Below are positions 8,722 through 17,092 of a DNA stretch of 64,000 nucleotides, one piece after another (the stretch's first letter is position 1; each line of letters starts with the position of its first letter). The notes below the pieces were generated by a model, which did no database searches, had not been told where the DNA came from, and saw only the letters and a program-made list of their open reading frames with translations. Where the stretch lies: NCBI RefSeq assembly GCF_000421825.1, contig NZ_ATXT01000011.1, positions 434,001 through 498,000 on the forward strand, read 5' to 3'. The DNA is from Humibacter albus DSM 18994 (lineage in GTDB: Bacteria; Actinomycetota; Actinomycetes; Actinomycetales; Microbacteriaceae). The position numbers and the translations under genes are program-made.

Positions 8722-9651
8722 CTACGCCGTCACTGCTTCTCGCGAGCCCAAGTACTCCCGGGCCCGTGCCAGATCGGCGCGCAATCGGCGCTCGTGCTCG
8801 GCCGAGAGCGGGCCGCGCGGAGGCCTGGTCGGACCGCCATAACTGCCGCCCACGATGTCGATCGAGAGCTTGATCGCCTGCACGAACTCGGTGCGCGAGT
8901 CCCACCGAAAGGCGGCGACCAGATGCGAATACAGCTCGCGGGCCTCACTGATGCTTCCCGCCTTCACGAGATCGTAGATCTCGACGGCTTCGCTCGGAAA
9001 TGCGTTCGGGAATCCGGCGAACCAGCCGTCGGCCCCTGCGACCAATGCTTCGAAGAGCAGGTCGTCGGCGCCCGCGATGACGTCGAGGTCGCAGAGCTCT
9101 TTGATCTCGAGAATGCGGCGAACGTCACCGGAGAACTCCTTCACGGCGACCACCTCGGGAATCTCGGCGAGCTTCGCGAGGATGTCCGGTGTGAGATCGA
9201 CCTTCGTATCGATCGGATTGTTGTACGCCATGATCGGAAGCCCGACCTCCGCAACCCGGCGGTAGTGCTCGATGAGTTCCGACTCGTTGGCACGATAGAC
9301 GATCGGCGGCAGCAGGAGCACGGCATCCGCGCCGTCCTCCTTCGCGTAACGGGCCCACTGCTGCGCCTGGTGCCAGCCCACGCCGTGCACGCCGGCAATG
9401 ACAAGGCCCCGCCCACCGACGGCGTCGACCGCCACCTTCACGACCTTGCGCCGTTCTTCGTCGGTCAGCGAGGAATACTCACCGAGGGATCCGTTGGGAC
9501 CGACGCCGCGGCATCCGTTGTCGATCAGCCAGTCGCAATGCGCCGCGAACCGGTCGTAGTCGACGGCCAGCCCAGCCGGCGCATCCGCGTCGGCTGCATA
9601 GGCGAGCGTGGTGGCGACGACGACGCCGCCCAGATCGAATCCGTCAGTCAT
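8722..9651 (-). CDS. DapA-family lyase, probable delta1-pyrroline-4-hydroxy-2-carboxylate deaminase
   Basis: A 309-residue (beta/alpha)8 class I aldolase-type protein. The Schiff-base Lys171 lies in VVAVKEFSGD and the proton-relay Tyr143 in MAYNNPIDTK; the substrate loop is GPNGSLGEYSSLT, which differs from the GTTGE of true dihydrodipicolinate synthase. Next to a hydroxyproline epimerase and a D-amino-acid dehydrogenase, the expected role is the deaminase step (HypD/LhpC type) giving 2-oxoglutarate semialdehyde and ammonia. The start ATG at 9651 overlaps the stop of the preceding FAD subunit (ATGA) and has GGGAAGAACC before it. A sugar-acid aldolase role is the alternative. Confidence 0.8.
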   Translation of the reverse strand: MTDGFDLGGVVVATTLAYAADADAPAGLAVDYDRFAAHCDWLIDNGCRGVGPNGSLGEYSSLTDEERRKVVKVAVDAVGGRGLVIAGVHGVGWHQAQQWARYAKEDGADAVLLLPPIVYRANESELIEHYRRVAEVGLPIMAYNNPIDTKVDLTPDILAKLAEIPEVVAVKEFSGDVRRILEIKELCDLDVIAGADDLLFEALVAGADGWFAGFPNAFPSEAVEIYDLVKAGSISEARELYSHLVAAFRWDSRTEFVQAIKLSIDIVGGSYGGPTRPPRGPLSAEHERRLRADLARAREYLGSREAVTA

Positions 9652-11108
9652 GGTTCTTCCCTTCCACTGCCCTGGGGCAGGCATTCGTTCGGGTCGTGCG
9701 ATCGTGCCGACCCGGCGTTCGTAGCGAGCTCGCCGAGCCGGATCGGCATGGCGATCGGTCGTCGATCCGTCACCGCGGTGTCGTCGGTGCTCAACAGCTG
9801 TTCGACAGTGCGGCCGCAGACCCGGCCCTGACACATTCCCAGCCCGGCGCGAGTGGTCAGCTTGAGGGATCGCAGTGAACGGGACCCGGTTGCCGCGCGC
9901 GCCTCTCTCAGTGCGCCGAAGCGTACCGACTCGCATCGGCAGATGATCGTGTCGTCATCAAGCCACGACGTCCACCCAGGCCGAATCGAATGAGCAGCAT
10001 CGATGCGTTGCGCGAAGCCGGCGTACACGGCACGTTTGCGCGATGCGGTGCGGCGCTCGGATGCCGACATGCCGCCGCCCGCAGCCGCCGCTCCCGCGAT
10101 GCCACCCTCGACGAGCGCGAGATCCGCTCCGCCGATGCCGGTCAGCTCGCCCGCTGCGTAGACGCCGCGAACGCTGGTGTGCTGATCGGAGTCCACCTCG
10201 ACGAACCGTTCGCCCGAGGGCGCCGAGATCAACCGGCAGCCGGCGGCGACGGCAAGCTCCAATCGGGGAGTGAAACCGTGGCTGATGCAGACCGCGTCGA
10301 CGGCGATCCGCTTCTCAGTCCCGGCGATCGGTCGCCACTCCGGATCGACCACTGCGACGGTCACCGCCTCGACCCTGTCGATGCCGTGCGCGGACACCAC
10401 AGCGCGCCCGGTGCGGTACGGAATGCCGAACCGCACTTGCCCGCCGACGTAGCCCGCCAGTTCGGCGATCTTGGCCGGCGTGCGCAGCAACTGCCACGGA
10501 CGTGGCAGCCACCCCGCGGCCACGCGTCTCAACCGATTCGCCTCGAACACCCCGACGACCTTGGCATTCGTGCGCGCCAGTGACGAAGCCACCGGCAGAA
10601 GGAACGGCCCCGCGCCGGCGACGACGACTCGACGTCCGATCGCCAGCCGTTCGCCTTTCGCGAAGGCCTGGGCTGCTCCCCCTGTCACGACTCCCGGCAA
10701 GTCCCAGCCCGGAAAGGGCAGCATGCGGTCATGCGCGCCGGTGGCGAGAACGACGGCGTCGGGAGTGAGAGCGATCCGTTCTCGTCCGACACCGTCGGGC
10801 GGCCCCAGAACGACGTTCACGATCCCGGCCGCATCATGGCGGCTCTCCAGCGACCAGACGTGCGCGTTCATCAGGATGCGGCAATCGCCGTCTTCGAGCA
10901 GACCCGCACGCAGACGTTGGAACGCGGACCATTCGTGATGGAGTGCGCCCTCGTTCTCAGCAGGTCGCGCATCGGGAAGATGCCGCCAATACTGGCCACC
11001 GAGCCGGTCGGAGGAATCGAGCAGAGTGACGCGCGCGCCCCGCATGCGTGCTGCCCGAGCCGCAGCGAGACCGGCAGGACCTGCACCGATCACCACGACG
11101 TGCCTCAT
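9648..11108 (-). CDS. FAD/NAD(P)-binding subunit of D-hydroxyproline dehydrogenase (HcnB/LhpF-like)
   Basis: A 486-residue flavoprotein. The Rossmann motif VVVIGAGPAGLAAARAA opens the protein, a second nucleotide-binding segment is near VVVAGAGPFLLPVASSLA, and the C-terminal third carries a BFD-like 2Fe-2S motif with ICRCES and GMCQGRVCG (four Cys in a CxC...Cx4C arrangement). This architecture is that of the alpha subunit of heterotrimeric HcnABC/LhpBEF-type amino acid dehydrogenases. It overlaps its neighbours by 4 bp on both sides, so the three subunits and the deaminase are tightly coupled. It passes electrons from the oxidase-fold subunit to an unknown acceptor. Confidence 0.83.
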   Translation of the reverse strand: MRHVVVIGAGPAGLAAARAARMRGARVTLLDSSDRLGGQYWRHLPDARPAENEGALHHEWSAFQRLRAGLLEDGDCRILMNAHVWSLESRHDAAGIVNVVLGPPDGVGRERIALTPDAVVLATGAHDRMLPFPGWDLPGVVTGGAAQAFAKGERLAIGRRVVVAGAGPFLLPVASSLARTNAKVVGVFEANRLRRVAAGWLPRPWQLLRTPAKIAELAGYVGGQVRFGIPYRTGRAVVSAHGIDRVEAVTVAVVDPEWRPIAGTEKRIAVDAVCISHGFTPRLELAVAAGCRLISAPSGERFVEVDSDQHTSVRGVYAAGELTGIGGADLALVEGGIAGAAAAGGGMSASERRTASRKRAVYAGFAQRIDAAHSIRPGWTSWLDDDTIICRCESVRFGALREARAATGSRSLRSLKLTTRAGLGMCQGRVCGRTVEQLLSTDDTAVTDRRPIAMPIRLGELATNAGSARSHDPNECLPQGSGREEP

Positions 11109-11479
11109 GACTCCACGTCCCCTTGCTCGGAACGCCCTCGCCCGACCGACGTCGCGTCCTCCCCGACGAAGCCCATCGGAGCATCGACTCCCGTCAGCAC
11201 CTCATCACCCTCGACCGCCGCGCGTTGGCATGCACGGACATCCGACACCCCGTTCACGGTGACGAGACAGTCGAAGCACACGCCGATGCCGCAGAACACG
11301 CCCCTTGGTCGTGCTTCGCGGGAGTCGCGCAGGCGCAGGACGTCCTGGGCCATGATGATTCCCGCGATGGTCTGGCCGAGAATCCCGCTGACGCGTTCGC
11401 CATCGACGACGATCGCGACCGGCGTCGCGGCGCCCGGGTGCACCGCATCCCCTGCGGGAGGCATGACCACAGGACTCAC
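11105..11479 (-). CDS. 2Fe-2S subunit of D-hydroxyproline dehydrogenase (HcnA-like)
   Basis: A 124-residue small ferredoxin-like subunit. The cluster ligands are visible in GVFCGIGVCFDCLVTVNG followed by VRACQRA: CysX4CysX2Cys plus a distal Cys, the spacing of HcnA-type and molybdenum-hydroxylase small N-terminal domains. It lies between the two flavin subunits with 4-bp overlaps. The acidic tail after residue 90 is not part of the fold. A start a few codons later (MPPAGD) is possible. Confidence 0.83.
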   Translation of the reverse strand: MSPVVMPPAGDAVHPGAATPVAIVVDGERVSGILGQTIAGIIMAQDVLRLRDSREARPRGVFCGIGVCFDCLVTVNGVSDVRACQRAAVEGDEVLTGVDAPMGFVGEDATSVGRGRSEQGDVES

Positions 11480-12669
11480 ACGATCACCCTCTCGGGAACG
11501 TCATCGAGATGCGGTAGCAGAGACGGCCTTTCGGTCGAGAACGGGGCGGCGTCGAGGGCCGGAGGAACGCCGAGCATCAGATCGCGCACCAGCTCGGCGG
11601 TTGCGAGGCTGAGCCCCACACCGGCCCCCTCATGACCGACGGCTTGCCAAAGCCCGGGCAAACGGTGATCTGCCGAGATGACCGGAAGATGATCGGGCAT
11701 ATACGGGCGGAACCCGCCGTAGCTGCGAAGAACCGCGACGTCGCGGAGAAACGGAAAGAGGTGCACAGCCTTGGCGGCGATCTGCTGCAAGACATCCACG
11801 CGAAGTCGCTCGTCGAACCCCACCCGCTGGCGTGAAGAGCCGAGGAGCATCGTGCCGCCCCGAGTGGACTCCACCACGCTGGATGTCTGCAGGCCGCCAT
11901 CGTCGGACTCGACCGCGCCCACGTAGTCCGCGCCGTACACCTTGTGGAACACTCGCTGTCTGAGGGGAGCCGTCACCAGCAACTCACCGCGACGCGGCAA
12001 CACGGGCATCGACACACCGAGCTTCGCGTTGAGGGCTGCCGACCACGGCCCAGCCGCCACGACCACTCGCCGCGCGTGCAGGGTTCTGGAACCCGATCTG
12101 ACACCAGCGAGACCGCCGTCTCGATCGAGGACGGGTCCTGTCACTGGAAACCCTGTCATCACGCGCGCACCATAGGCGCGCGCTGAAGCGAGCAACGCCT
12201 CCGCGGCGACCGTCGGTTGTACTTGAGCATCGTCAGGATAGTAGACAGCGGCACTCACTTCGGACGTGAGCTCCGGCTCGTAGGCATAAGGATCACCCAC
12301 CTCGCGTGCATCGACGCCCGCGTCACGCTGAGCGGCAGCGAATCTCGAGAGCGCCGAGGCGCCTGCCTCGGTCGTGGCCACGACCAAACCGCCTTTGCGC
12401 TCGTATTCGATCGCGGGGAAGGAAGGCCCCAACTGATCCGACAACTCTCCGGCCGTTACACGCCAGAGGCGGGACGCATACTGAGCGAGCACGAGTTCGT
12501 GCCCGGGAGGCTTGTCGGAGACCAGCAGGTTCCCCTCGCACGATGCGGAGGTTCCGCTTGCCGGCTGGCCACGATCGACGATCACGACATCCATGCCCGC
12601 GCGAGCAAGTGCGCGTGCAATGGCGGCGCCGACGATGCCGGCGCCGACGACGATCGCATCGTGTCCCAC
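11476..12669 (-). CDS. FAD-dependent oxidase-fold subunit (DAO family), catalytic D-hydroxyproline dehydrogenase subunit
   Basis: A 397-residue glycine/D-amino-acid oxidase-fold protein with the FAD motif IVVGAGIVGAAIARALARAG and the DAO C-terminal signature GGFRPYMPDHLPVI followed by GHEGAGVGLSLATAELV. It should oxidise cis-4-hydroxy-D-proline to delta1-pyrroline-4-hydroxy-2-carboxylate. I place the start at GTG 12669 because GGGAGGTGA stands just upstream; a longer start at 12714 would cover the operator palindrome. It is the first gene of the hydroxyproline operon and is transcribed away from the GntR regulator. Confidence 0.83.
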   Translation of the reverse strand: MGHDAIVVGAGIVGAAIARALARAGMDVVIVDRGQPASGTSASCEGNLLVSDKPPGHELVLAQYASRLWRVTAGELSDQLGPSFPAIEYERKGGLVVATTEAGASALSRFAAAQRDAGVDAREVGDPYAYEPELTSEVSAAVYYPDDAQVQPTVAAEALLASARAYGARVMTGFPVTGPVLDRDGGLAGVRSGSRTLHARRVVVAAGPWSAALNAKLGVSMPVLPRRGELLVTAPLRQRVFHKVYGADYVGAVESDDGGLQTSSVVESTRGGTMLLGSSRQRVGFDERLRVDVLQQIAAKAVHLFPFLRDVAVLRSYGGFRPYMPDHLPVISADHRLPGLWQAVGHEGAGVGLSLATAELVRDLMLGVPPALDAAPFSTERPSLLPHLDDVPERVIV

Positions 12670-12701
12670 CCCTTCACCTCCCAACGCAGCCCTCAGAGTA
12701 C

Positions 12702-12718
12702 TAATATGTAACATATTA
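12702..12718. promoter_or_regulatory. Perfect 17-bp operator palindrome between regulator and hydroxyproline operon
   Basis: TAATATGTAACATATTA is a perfect 8-1-8 inverted repeat with the GT-N-AC core typical of FadR-subfamily GntR operators. It lies 33 bp upstream of the oxidase GTG and about 125 bp upstream of the divergent regulator start. It is strikingly AT-rich against the background. A degenerate copy sits in the importer promoter (7621-7637). Binding by the adjacent GntR protein is inference from position and symmetry. Confidence 0.7.
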
Positions 12719-12843
12719 CAGCATGGTCGTGCCGATGAGGCCGTGAAACAGGTCCCGGATCGTGGGTGACTTACACGCTAATCTCGACGACGGCGGCGGC
12801 GCGCGATGCCGCTACTATGGCACACACCACAGAGAGGGACGTT

Positions 12844-13536
12844 GTGACCAAACGCGAAGGGGGTTTCGATCCGTTGCCTCCTGCGGCCAGCCTCCGTGAA
12901 GGGGTGGAGTCGACGTTGTCGGCAGCAATAGTGTCGGGCGAACTCGCCCCCGGCACACTGGTGTCGGTGCCCACCCTCGCGGCGCAGTTCAGCGTGTCCG
13001 CCACTCCCGTGCGCGAGGCGATGCTCGACCTCGAGAAGCGCGGTTTCGTTCGATCAGTGCGGAACAAGGGCTTTCGTGTCACCGAGGTCAGCGAGAGCGA
13101 GCTCCGCAACCTCGTACAGGTGCGGAGATGGTTGGAGGGGCCGGCGATGCGGATCGTCGCCGAACGGATCCACGATGGCCCGATCGCCGAGTTGCGTGAG
13201 ATCGCTCACGAGATCACGGTCACGGCCGGCAAGTCCGAGTTCACCGCATACCTCGCTGCAGACAGCCGTTTCCATCTGGGCCTTCTCCGACTGACCGGCA
13301 ACGATCGCCTGGTCGACATGGTCGCCGAACTGCGCAAGCAGACTCGCCTCGTCGGCCTCGTCTCGATGAGTCAGACGGCCGAGCTCCAGGAGTCCGCCGC
13401 CGAGCACGACGAGCTGCTGGACCTCTTGCTGGCAGGCAGAGGCGAAGATGCCGAGCGGCTCATGATGCATCACATCGGCCACGTGGTCGGATGGTGGGCG
13501 GGGCGAAGGGAAGAGGAACTGGCGGCACAGGGCTGA
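12844..13536 (+). CDS. GntR-family regulator, FCD (FadR-like) subfamily
   Basis: A 230-residue regulator. Residues 10-75 form the winged helix-turn-helix with SGELAPGTLVSVPTLAAQFSVSATPVREAMLDLEKRGFV, and the rest is an all-helical FCD domain with the metal/ligand His and Asp in DSRFHLGLL, AEHDELL and MMHHIGH. I choose GTG 12844 because GAGAGGGAC lies just before it; ATG 12817 and GTG 12766 are in frame but lack a ribosome site. It is divergent from the hydroxyproline operon with a palindrome between them. It probably represses both operons and responds to hydroxyproline or a pathway intermediate; the ligand is not readable from sequence. Confidence 0.87.
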   Translation: MTKREGGFDPLPPAASLREGVESTLSAAIVSGELAPGTLVSVPTLAAQFSVSATPVREAMLDLEKRGFVRSVRNKGFRVTEVSESELRNLVQVRRWLEGPAMRIVAERIHDGPIAELREIAHEITVTAGKSEFTAYLAADSRFHLGLLRLTGNDRLVDMVAELRKQTRLVGLVSMSQTAELQESAAEHDELLDLLLAGRGEDAERLMMHHIGHVVGWWAGRREEELAAQG

Positions 13537-13586
13537 CCCTCGCCGCTCCGCCGAAGCACGCGACTCTGCCGGAGTCTCTCACGATG

Positions 13587-13660
13587 TAGGGCGGACGGGA
13601 CTTGAACCCGTGACCGACGGATTATGAGTCCGCTGCTCTAACCAGCTGAGCTACCGCCCC
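13587..13660 (-). tRNA. tRNA with CAT anticodon (elongator Met or Ile2)
   Basis: The minus strand folds as a complete cloverleaf: acceptor GGGGCGG pairing with CCGCCCT (the outermost pair is G-U), D arm with TAGCTCAGCTGGTTAGAGC, anticodon loop CTCATAA, and T arm GGGTTCAAGTCCC. CCA is not encoded. CAT may be read as Met, or as Ile(AUA) if the C is lysidine-modified; I cannot decide from the stem alone. Confidence 0.93.
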
Positions 13661-13668
13661 GTGACCGA

Positions 13669-14949
13669 TCAGTCGGCCGTGGTGGGCGCGGACTGGTCGA
13701 CGACCGGGTCCGGCACCGCCTCACCACGATACAGGCACTCGAACGTGTTCAGAGTGCGCTGAATGTCGTGCGCGGCGATGAGCTTCAGCGACTCGTGCTT
13801 CATCGCTGCGAACTCGTCGTCGGGAAGCCGGAGCACGCGCTCGAGCTTCGCTGCGAGGTCGTGCACGTCGTCGGGCGCGAACAGATAGCCGTTCTCCCCG
13901 TCATGCACCAGATGCGGAAGCGCCATGGCGTCCGCCGCCACGATCGGCAGGGCGGATGCCATGGCCTCCATCGTCACGATCGACTGCAGTTCCGCGGTCG
14001 ACGGCATCGCGAGCACCGTCGAGCGTGTGTACGCCTGGCGCAGTTCGATGTCGCTCACGTAACCCGTGAAGTGCACTCGATCGCGGATGCCGAGCTGCTC
14101 CGCGAGCTGTTCGAGGTTCTTCAGCTGGTCACCGTCACCGACGATCTCGAGCGTGGCCTCCAGATCGTCGGGGAGCTGCGCCACGGCCTTCACGAGAACG
14201 TCGATGTGCTTCTCTCCGGTGACACGTCCGACGAACGTGATCCGGTTGCTCGTGCGCGGCTCGAAGCTCGGCGTGTACTCGTCGGCGTTGATGCCGCAAG
14301 AGACCGCGTAGACGCGCGTCAACCCGGTCTTCTGCTCCAGGAACTCGGCGGCCCGCTTCGTCGGCGTGGTCACGGCCTCGGCTCGGGCGAGGATGCGCGC
14401 GGCATCCTTCCACTCGGCGTCGATCGCGAGCTGGCGCAGACCGTGCGGGATGTGTGCGAAATCGATGAGGTTCTCGGGCATGAAGTGGTTCGTCGCGATG
14501 ACGCGGATGCCGCGCTTGCGCGCCTCGATCGACAGGCCGCGCCCGACCACGAAATGGGACTGGAAGTGCACGACGTCGGGTTTCACCTCGTCGAGCACAC
14601 GAGCGCTCTTGCCCTTGATCGCCCACGGCAACGTGAAACGTAACCAGTGACCCCACCAGCGCCAGCTGGGCAGCCGGTGCATGAGCATCCGCGCTCCCTC
14701 ATGCTCCTCATACCAGGTGCCGTGCCTTCGCGACGCCGCGGGAGCCATGATGTGCACCTCGTGGCCGCGCTCCACCAGGCCGGCCGCGAGCCGTTCGGCG
14801 AAGCGTGCCGCACCGTTGACGTTGGGAGCGAACGTGTCTGCACCGATCAGAATCTTCAGAGGCGGCCGCTGCGTCGCCGGCGTCGGCACGGGCGAAGCCT
14901 CGGGTGAGGAATCCGTCCGAGGCCCAGCGGCATCTCGTGAGTCCGTCAA
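13669..14949 (-). CDS. GT4-family glycosyltransferase (GDP-mannose type mannosyltransferase-like)
   Basis: A 426-residue retaining GT-B glycosyltransferase. The N-terminal acceptor domain starts after a 30-residue disordered Pro/Thr/Ser-rich extension at LKILIGADTFAPNVNGAARF. The donor domain carries FVGRVTGEKHIDVLVKA, IVGDGDQ and a PSTAELQSIVTMEAMASALPIVA segment with the ExxxxxxxE region. The pattern resembles actinobacterial MgtA/PimB mannosyltransferases for phosphatidylinositol mannosides or glycolipids; the acceptor is not certain. It is cytosolic or membrane-peripheral. It starts 91 bp from the end of the DMT permease and is probably its own unit. Confidence 0.82.
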   Translation of the reverse strand: MTDSRDAAGPRTDSSPEASPVPTPATQRPPLKILIGADTFAPNVNGAARFAERLAAGLVERGHEVHIMAPAASRRHGTWYEEHEGARMLMHRLPSWRWWGHWLRFTLPWAIKGKSARVLDEVKPDVVHFQSHFVVGRGLSIEARKRGIRVIATNHFMPENLIDFAHIPHGLRQLAIDAEWKDAARILARAEAVTTPTKRAAEFLEQKTGLTRVYAVSCGINADEYTPSFEPRTSNRITFVGRVTGEKHIDVLVKAVAQLPDDLEATLEIVGDGDQLKNLEQLAEQLGIRDRVHFTGYVSDIELRQAYTRSTVLAMPSTAELQSIVTMEAMASALPIVAADAMALPHLVHDGENGYLFAPDDVHDLAAKLERVLRLPDDEFAAMKHESLKLIAAHDIQRTLNTFECLYRGEAVPDPVVDQSAPTTAD

Positions 14950-15040
14950 GGAGCCGTCCTTTTCTTACGTGCTGTGAGGGGGTCTGGGCACGTGCGTGGT
15001 GCCGGGTGGGATGCATCCGCGGCTGATTCAAGCCCCTAGT

Positions 15041-16009
15041 CTATGCAGCGCCGTTCTCGCCCGGCGCTTTCGCCGCGGCCGCGTCGCCGTGCGACTTCAT
15101 GCCGGGATGCACACGGGCCAGCAGGAAGACGCCGATGATCGCGACGACTCCGAAGAGCACGAACGACACCATCTGCCATGCCGTGGCGCCGGCCGCCTCG
15201 TTGAGGATGACGATGCCGATCGTGACGGCCACGAGCGGGTCGATCACGGTCAGACCGGCGATGACGAGGTCGGGCGGTCCCGACGCGTACGCGTTCTGCA
15301 CGAAGTAGGCGCCGAGTCCTACCGCGGCCAGCAGCGCGACAACGCAACAGATGGTCAGGATGTCGAACTCCCGTTGCTCGACGCGCGAGATCACGGACTT
15401 CGCCAGCGTGGCCACGAAGCCGTACAGGATGCCGGCGCCCAGCACGTATCCGATGGCATGGAACCGCTTGCGGAACAGCACGAACGCCGCGCCCAGCAAT
15501 ACCAGGACGACGCCGAGCACGATCAGGATCTCGACGAGGTCGCGTTCCGTGACAGGGACCTCCCGTGCGGCGAACGCAGCGATCAGCACGAACGCGCCGA
15601 CCCCTCCGACACACAGCACGATCGCGAGGATCGAGCGCTTGTTGAGGCGGGTTCCGCTCACCCGGGCGTTGATGATCGCGGTGATGACGAGCGAGACCGC
15701 TCCCAGCGGTTGCACGACGATCAGGGGCGAGAACGCCAGGCTGGTCAGCTGCAGCACAATGGCGAGTCCGAGCAGAACAGTGCCGATCACCCACGACGGC
15801 CTGGCCAGCAGGAGCTTCAGCTGAGCGAACTGCAGGCCGCCCTGACCGTTGTGATCGGTATGCCGTTCCACCTTCGTCACACCGCGATGCTGGAACTGGG
15901 CGCCGAGCGACAGAAAGACCGCACCGACGAGAGCGATCGGGATGCCGATGAACTGCCGGGGCTGCAGGGCGGCGAGGTCGGTCGACGAGGCCGCCAAGTC
16001 GAACATCAC
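15041..16009 (-). CDS. DMT-superfamily membrane transporter
   Basis: A 322-residue membrane protein with nine to ten hydrophobic helices, arranged as two EamA-like halves (GIPIALVGAVFLSLGAQFQH near the start and GYVLGAGILYGFVATLAKSV at the start of the second half). It resembles actinobacterial proteins annotated as DMT family or NIPA-like permeases. The C-terminal tail is charged and cytosolic. It is divergent from peptide deformylase with 40 bp between starts. Substrate unknown. Confidence 0.72.
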   Translation of the reverse strand: MMFDLAASSTDLAALQPRQFIGIPIALVGAVFLSLGAQFQHRGVTKVERHTDHNGQGGLQFAQLKLLLARPSWVIGTVLLGLAIVLQLTSLAFSPLIVVQPLGAVSLVITAIINARVSGTRLNKRSILAIVLCVGGVGAFVLIAAFAAREVPVTERDLVEILIVLGVVLVLLGAAFVLFRKRFHAIGYVLGAGILYGFVATLAKSVISRVEQREFDILTICCVVALLAAVGLGAYFVQNAYASGPPDLVIAGLTVIDPLVAVTIGIVILNEAAGATAWQMVSFVLFGVVAIIGVFLLARVHPGMKSHGDAAAAKAPGENGAA

Positions 16010-16049
16010 CCCACGACCCTAACGGCTATCGCGAAGATACCCTTGTCGA

Positions 16050-16616
16050 ATGGCCGTTCTTCCCCTCCGCATCTGCGGCGATCCCGTGCTGCACTCCCCC
16101 GCCACCGAGGTCTCCGACTTCGACGACGACCTCGCCTCGCTCGTGCAGGACATGTACGAGACGATGGCAGCCGCCCCTGGCGTCGGCCTCGCCGGACCGC
16201 AGGTGGGGGTCGCGAAGCGGCTGTTCGTGTACGACTGGACCGACGACGCCGACGTGCGGCACCGCGGCGCGGCGATCAACCCCACGCTCTGGATCGCGCC
16301 CGTTCCGGCCGGCGACGCCGATCCGGAGACCGAATCCGAGGGATGCCTGTCGTTTCCCGGAGAGCGATTCCCGCTTCGCCGCTCCCCGCGAGCCATTCTG
16401 CAAGCCGTGGACGCCGCCGGCGAAAGCTTCGAGGTGCGGGCGGACGGCTGGCTGGCCCGCATATTCCAGCACGAGTACGACCATCTCGACGGCCTGCTGT
16501 ACGTCGATCGCCTCACCGACGGGCACGCCCGCACCGCCGCGAAAGTCGAACGCAAACGCGGCTGGGGCGTGCCCGGACTCACGTGGCTTCCCGGAGTCGA
16601 CCACCTGGAGGACTGA
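16050..16616 (+). CDS. def: Peptide deformylase
   Basis: A 188-residue Fe/Zn enzyme that removes N-formyl from nascent proteins. All three motifs are present: GVGLAGPQVGV (motif 1, Gln51), EGCLSFPG (motif 2, metal ligand Cys99) and HEYDH (motif 3, His141, Glu142, His145). Motif 1 has LAGPQ rather than LAAxQ, a common variant in actinobacterial type I enzymes. Length is normal. No transformylase gene is adjacent, so it is a stand-alone copy here. Confidence 0.96.
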   Translation: MAVLPLRICGDPVLHSPATEVSDFDDDLASLVQDMYETMAAAPGVGLAGPQVGVAKRLFVYDWTDDADVRHRGAAINPTLWIAPVPAGDADPETESEGCLSFPGERFPLRRSPRAILQAVDAAGESFEVRADGWLARIFQHEYDHLDGLLYVDRLTDGHARTAAKVERKRGWGVPGLTWLPGVDHLED

Positions 16617-16630
16617 GCCGAGGATGCCGG

Positions 16631-16942
16631 TCAGCGGCCGCCCGGACCCGGCCGGTTCGCGCGCAGCACCTCGAGTCGCTTGCGGTACTCCACCTCGTCG
16701 ATGTCGCCCTGCGCGAAGCGCTCGGCGAGGGTGGACTCCGCGCTCCGGGAGGCCGACCAGGGCCCGTACGCGCCCTGATCGTGCCAGATGGCGCGTCGCC
16801 TCCGGGTCACCAGGAACACGATCAGCCCGATCACGAGAATCCAGAAGATCGGAATGATGAAGAAGAACGGGAAGAATCCGCCGGCCCACGGTCCGAACCC
16901 GTGGAGGGCGTGAGCTGCGCCCGCCGTTGATGCGCTGAACAT
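16631..16942 (-). CDS. Small membrane protein with C-terminal SHOCT domain
   Basis: A 103-residue protein: a Gly/Phe-rich N terminus, one strong membrane helix (about residues 25-45), a basic RRRR boundary, and a C-terminal short helical motif LAERFAQGDIDEVEYRKRLEVL, which is a SHOCT domain. SHOCT domains are oligomerisation modules; such proteins are often linked to membrane signalling, but no function is known. It converges with def (15 bp between stops) and follows the LuxR response regulator after a 264-bp gap filled by a tandem repeat. Confidence 0.8.
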   Translation of the reverse strand: MFSASTAGAAHALHGFGPWAGGFFPFFFIIPIFWILVIGLIVFLVTRRRRAIWHDQGAYGPWSASRSAESTLAERFAQGDIDEVEYRKRLEVLRANRPGPGGR

Positions 16943-17092
16943 GATGGGAGAACCTCTCTGACTGTCTGATGTCCCGGCCCGCGGATCGGGCCGACGGGGC
17001 CCGACCTACCGAGCCGACTCCAGACTTCCGGGCCTGTGAGGCGGCGTCATCGGCCGGCTGGAGGCACCGCGCTCCTCCCCTCGGAGCAGGCC

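Noticed and set aside
13562-13576. Short GACTC/GAGTC hairpin after the GntR gene
   Set aside because: Only a 5-bp stem with no T run; not enough for a terminator.
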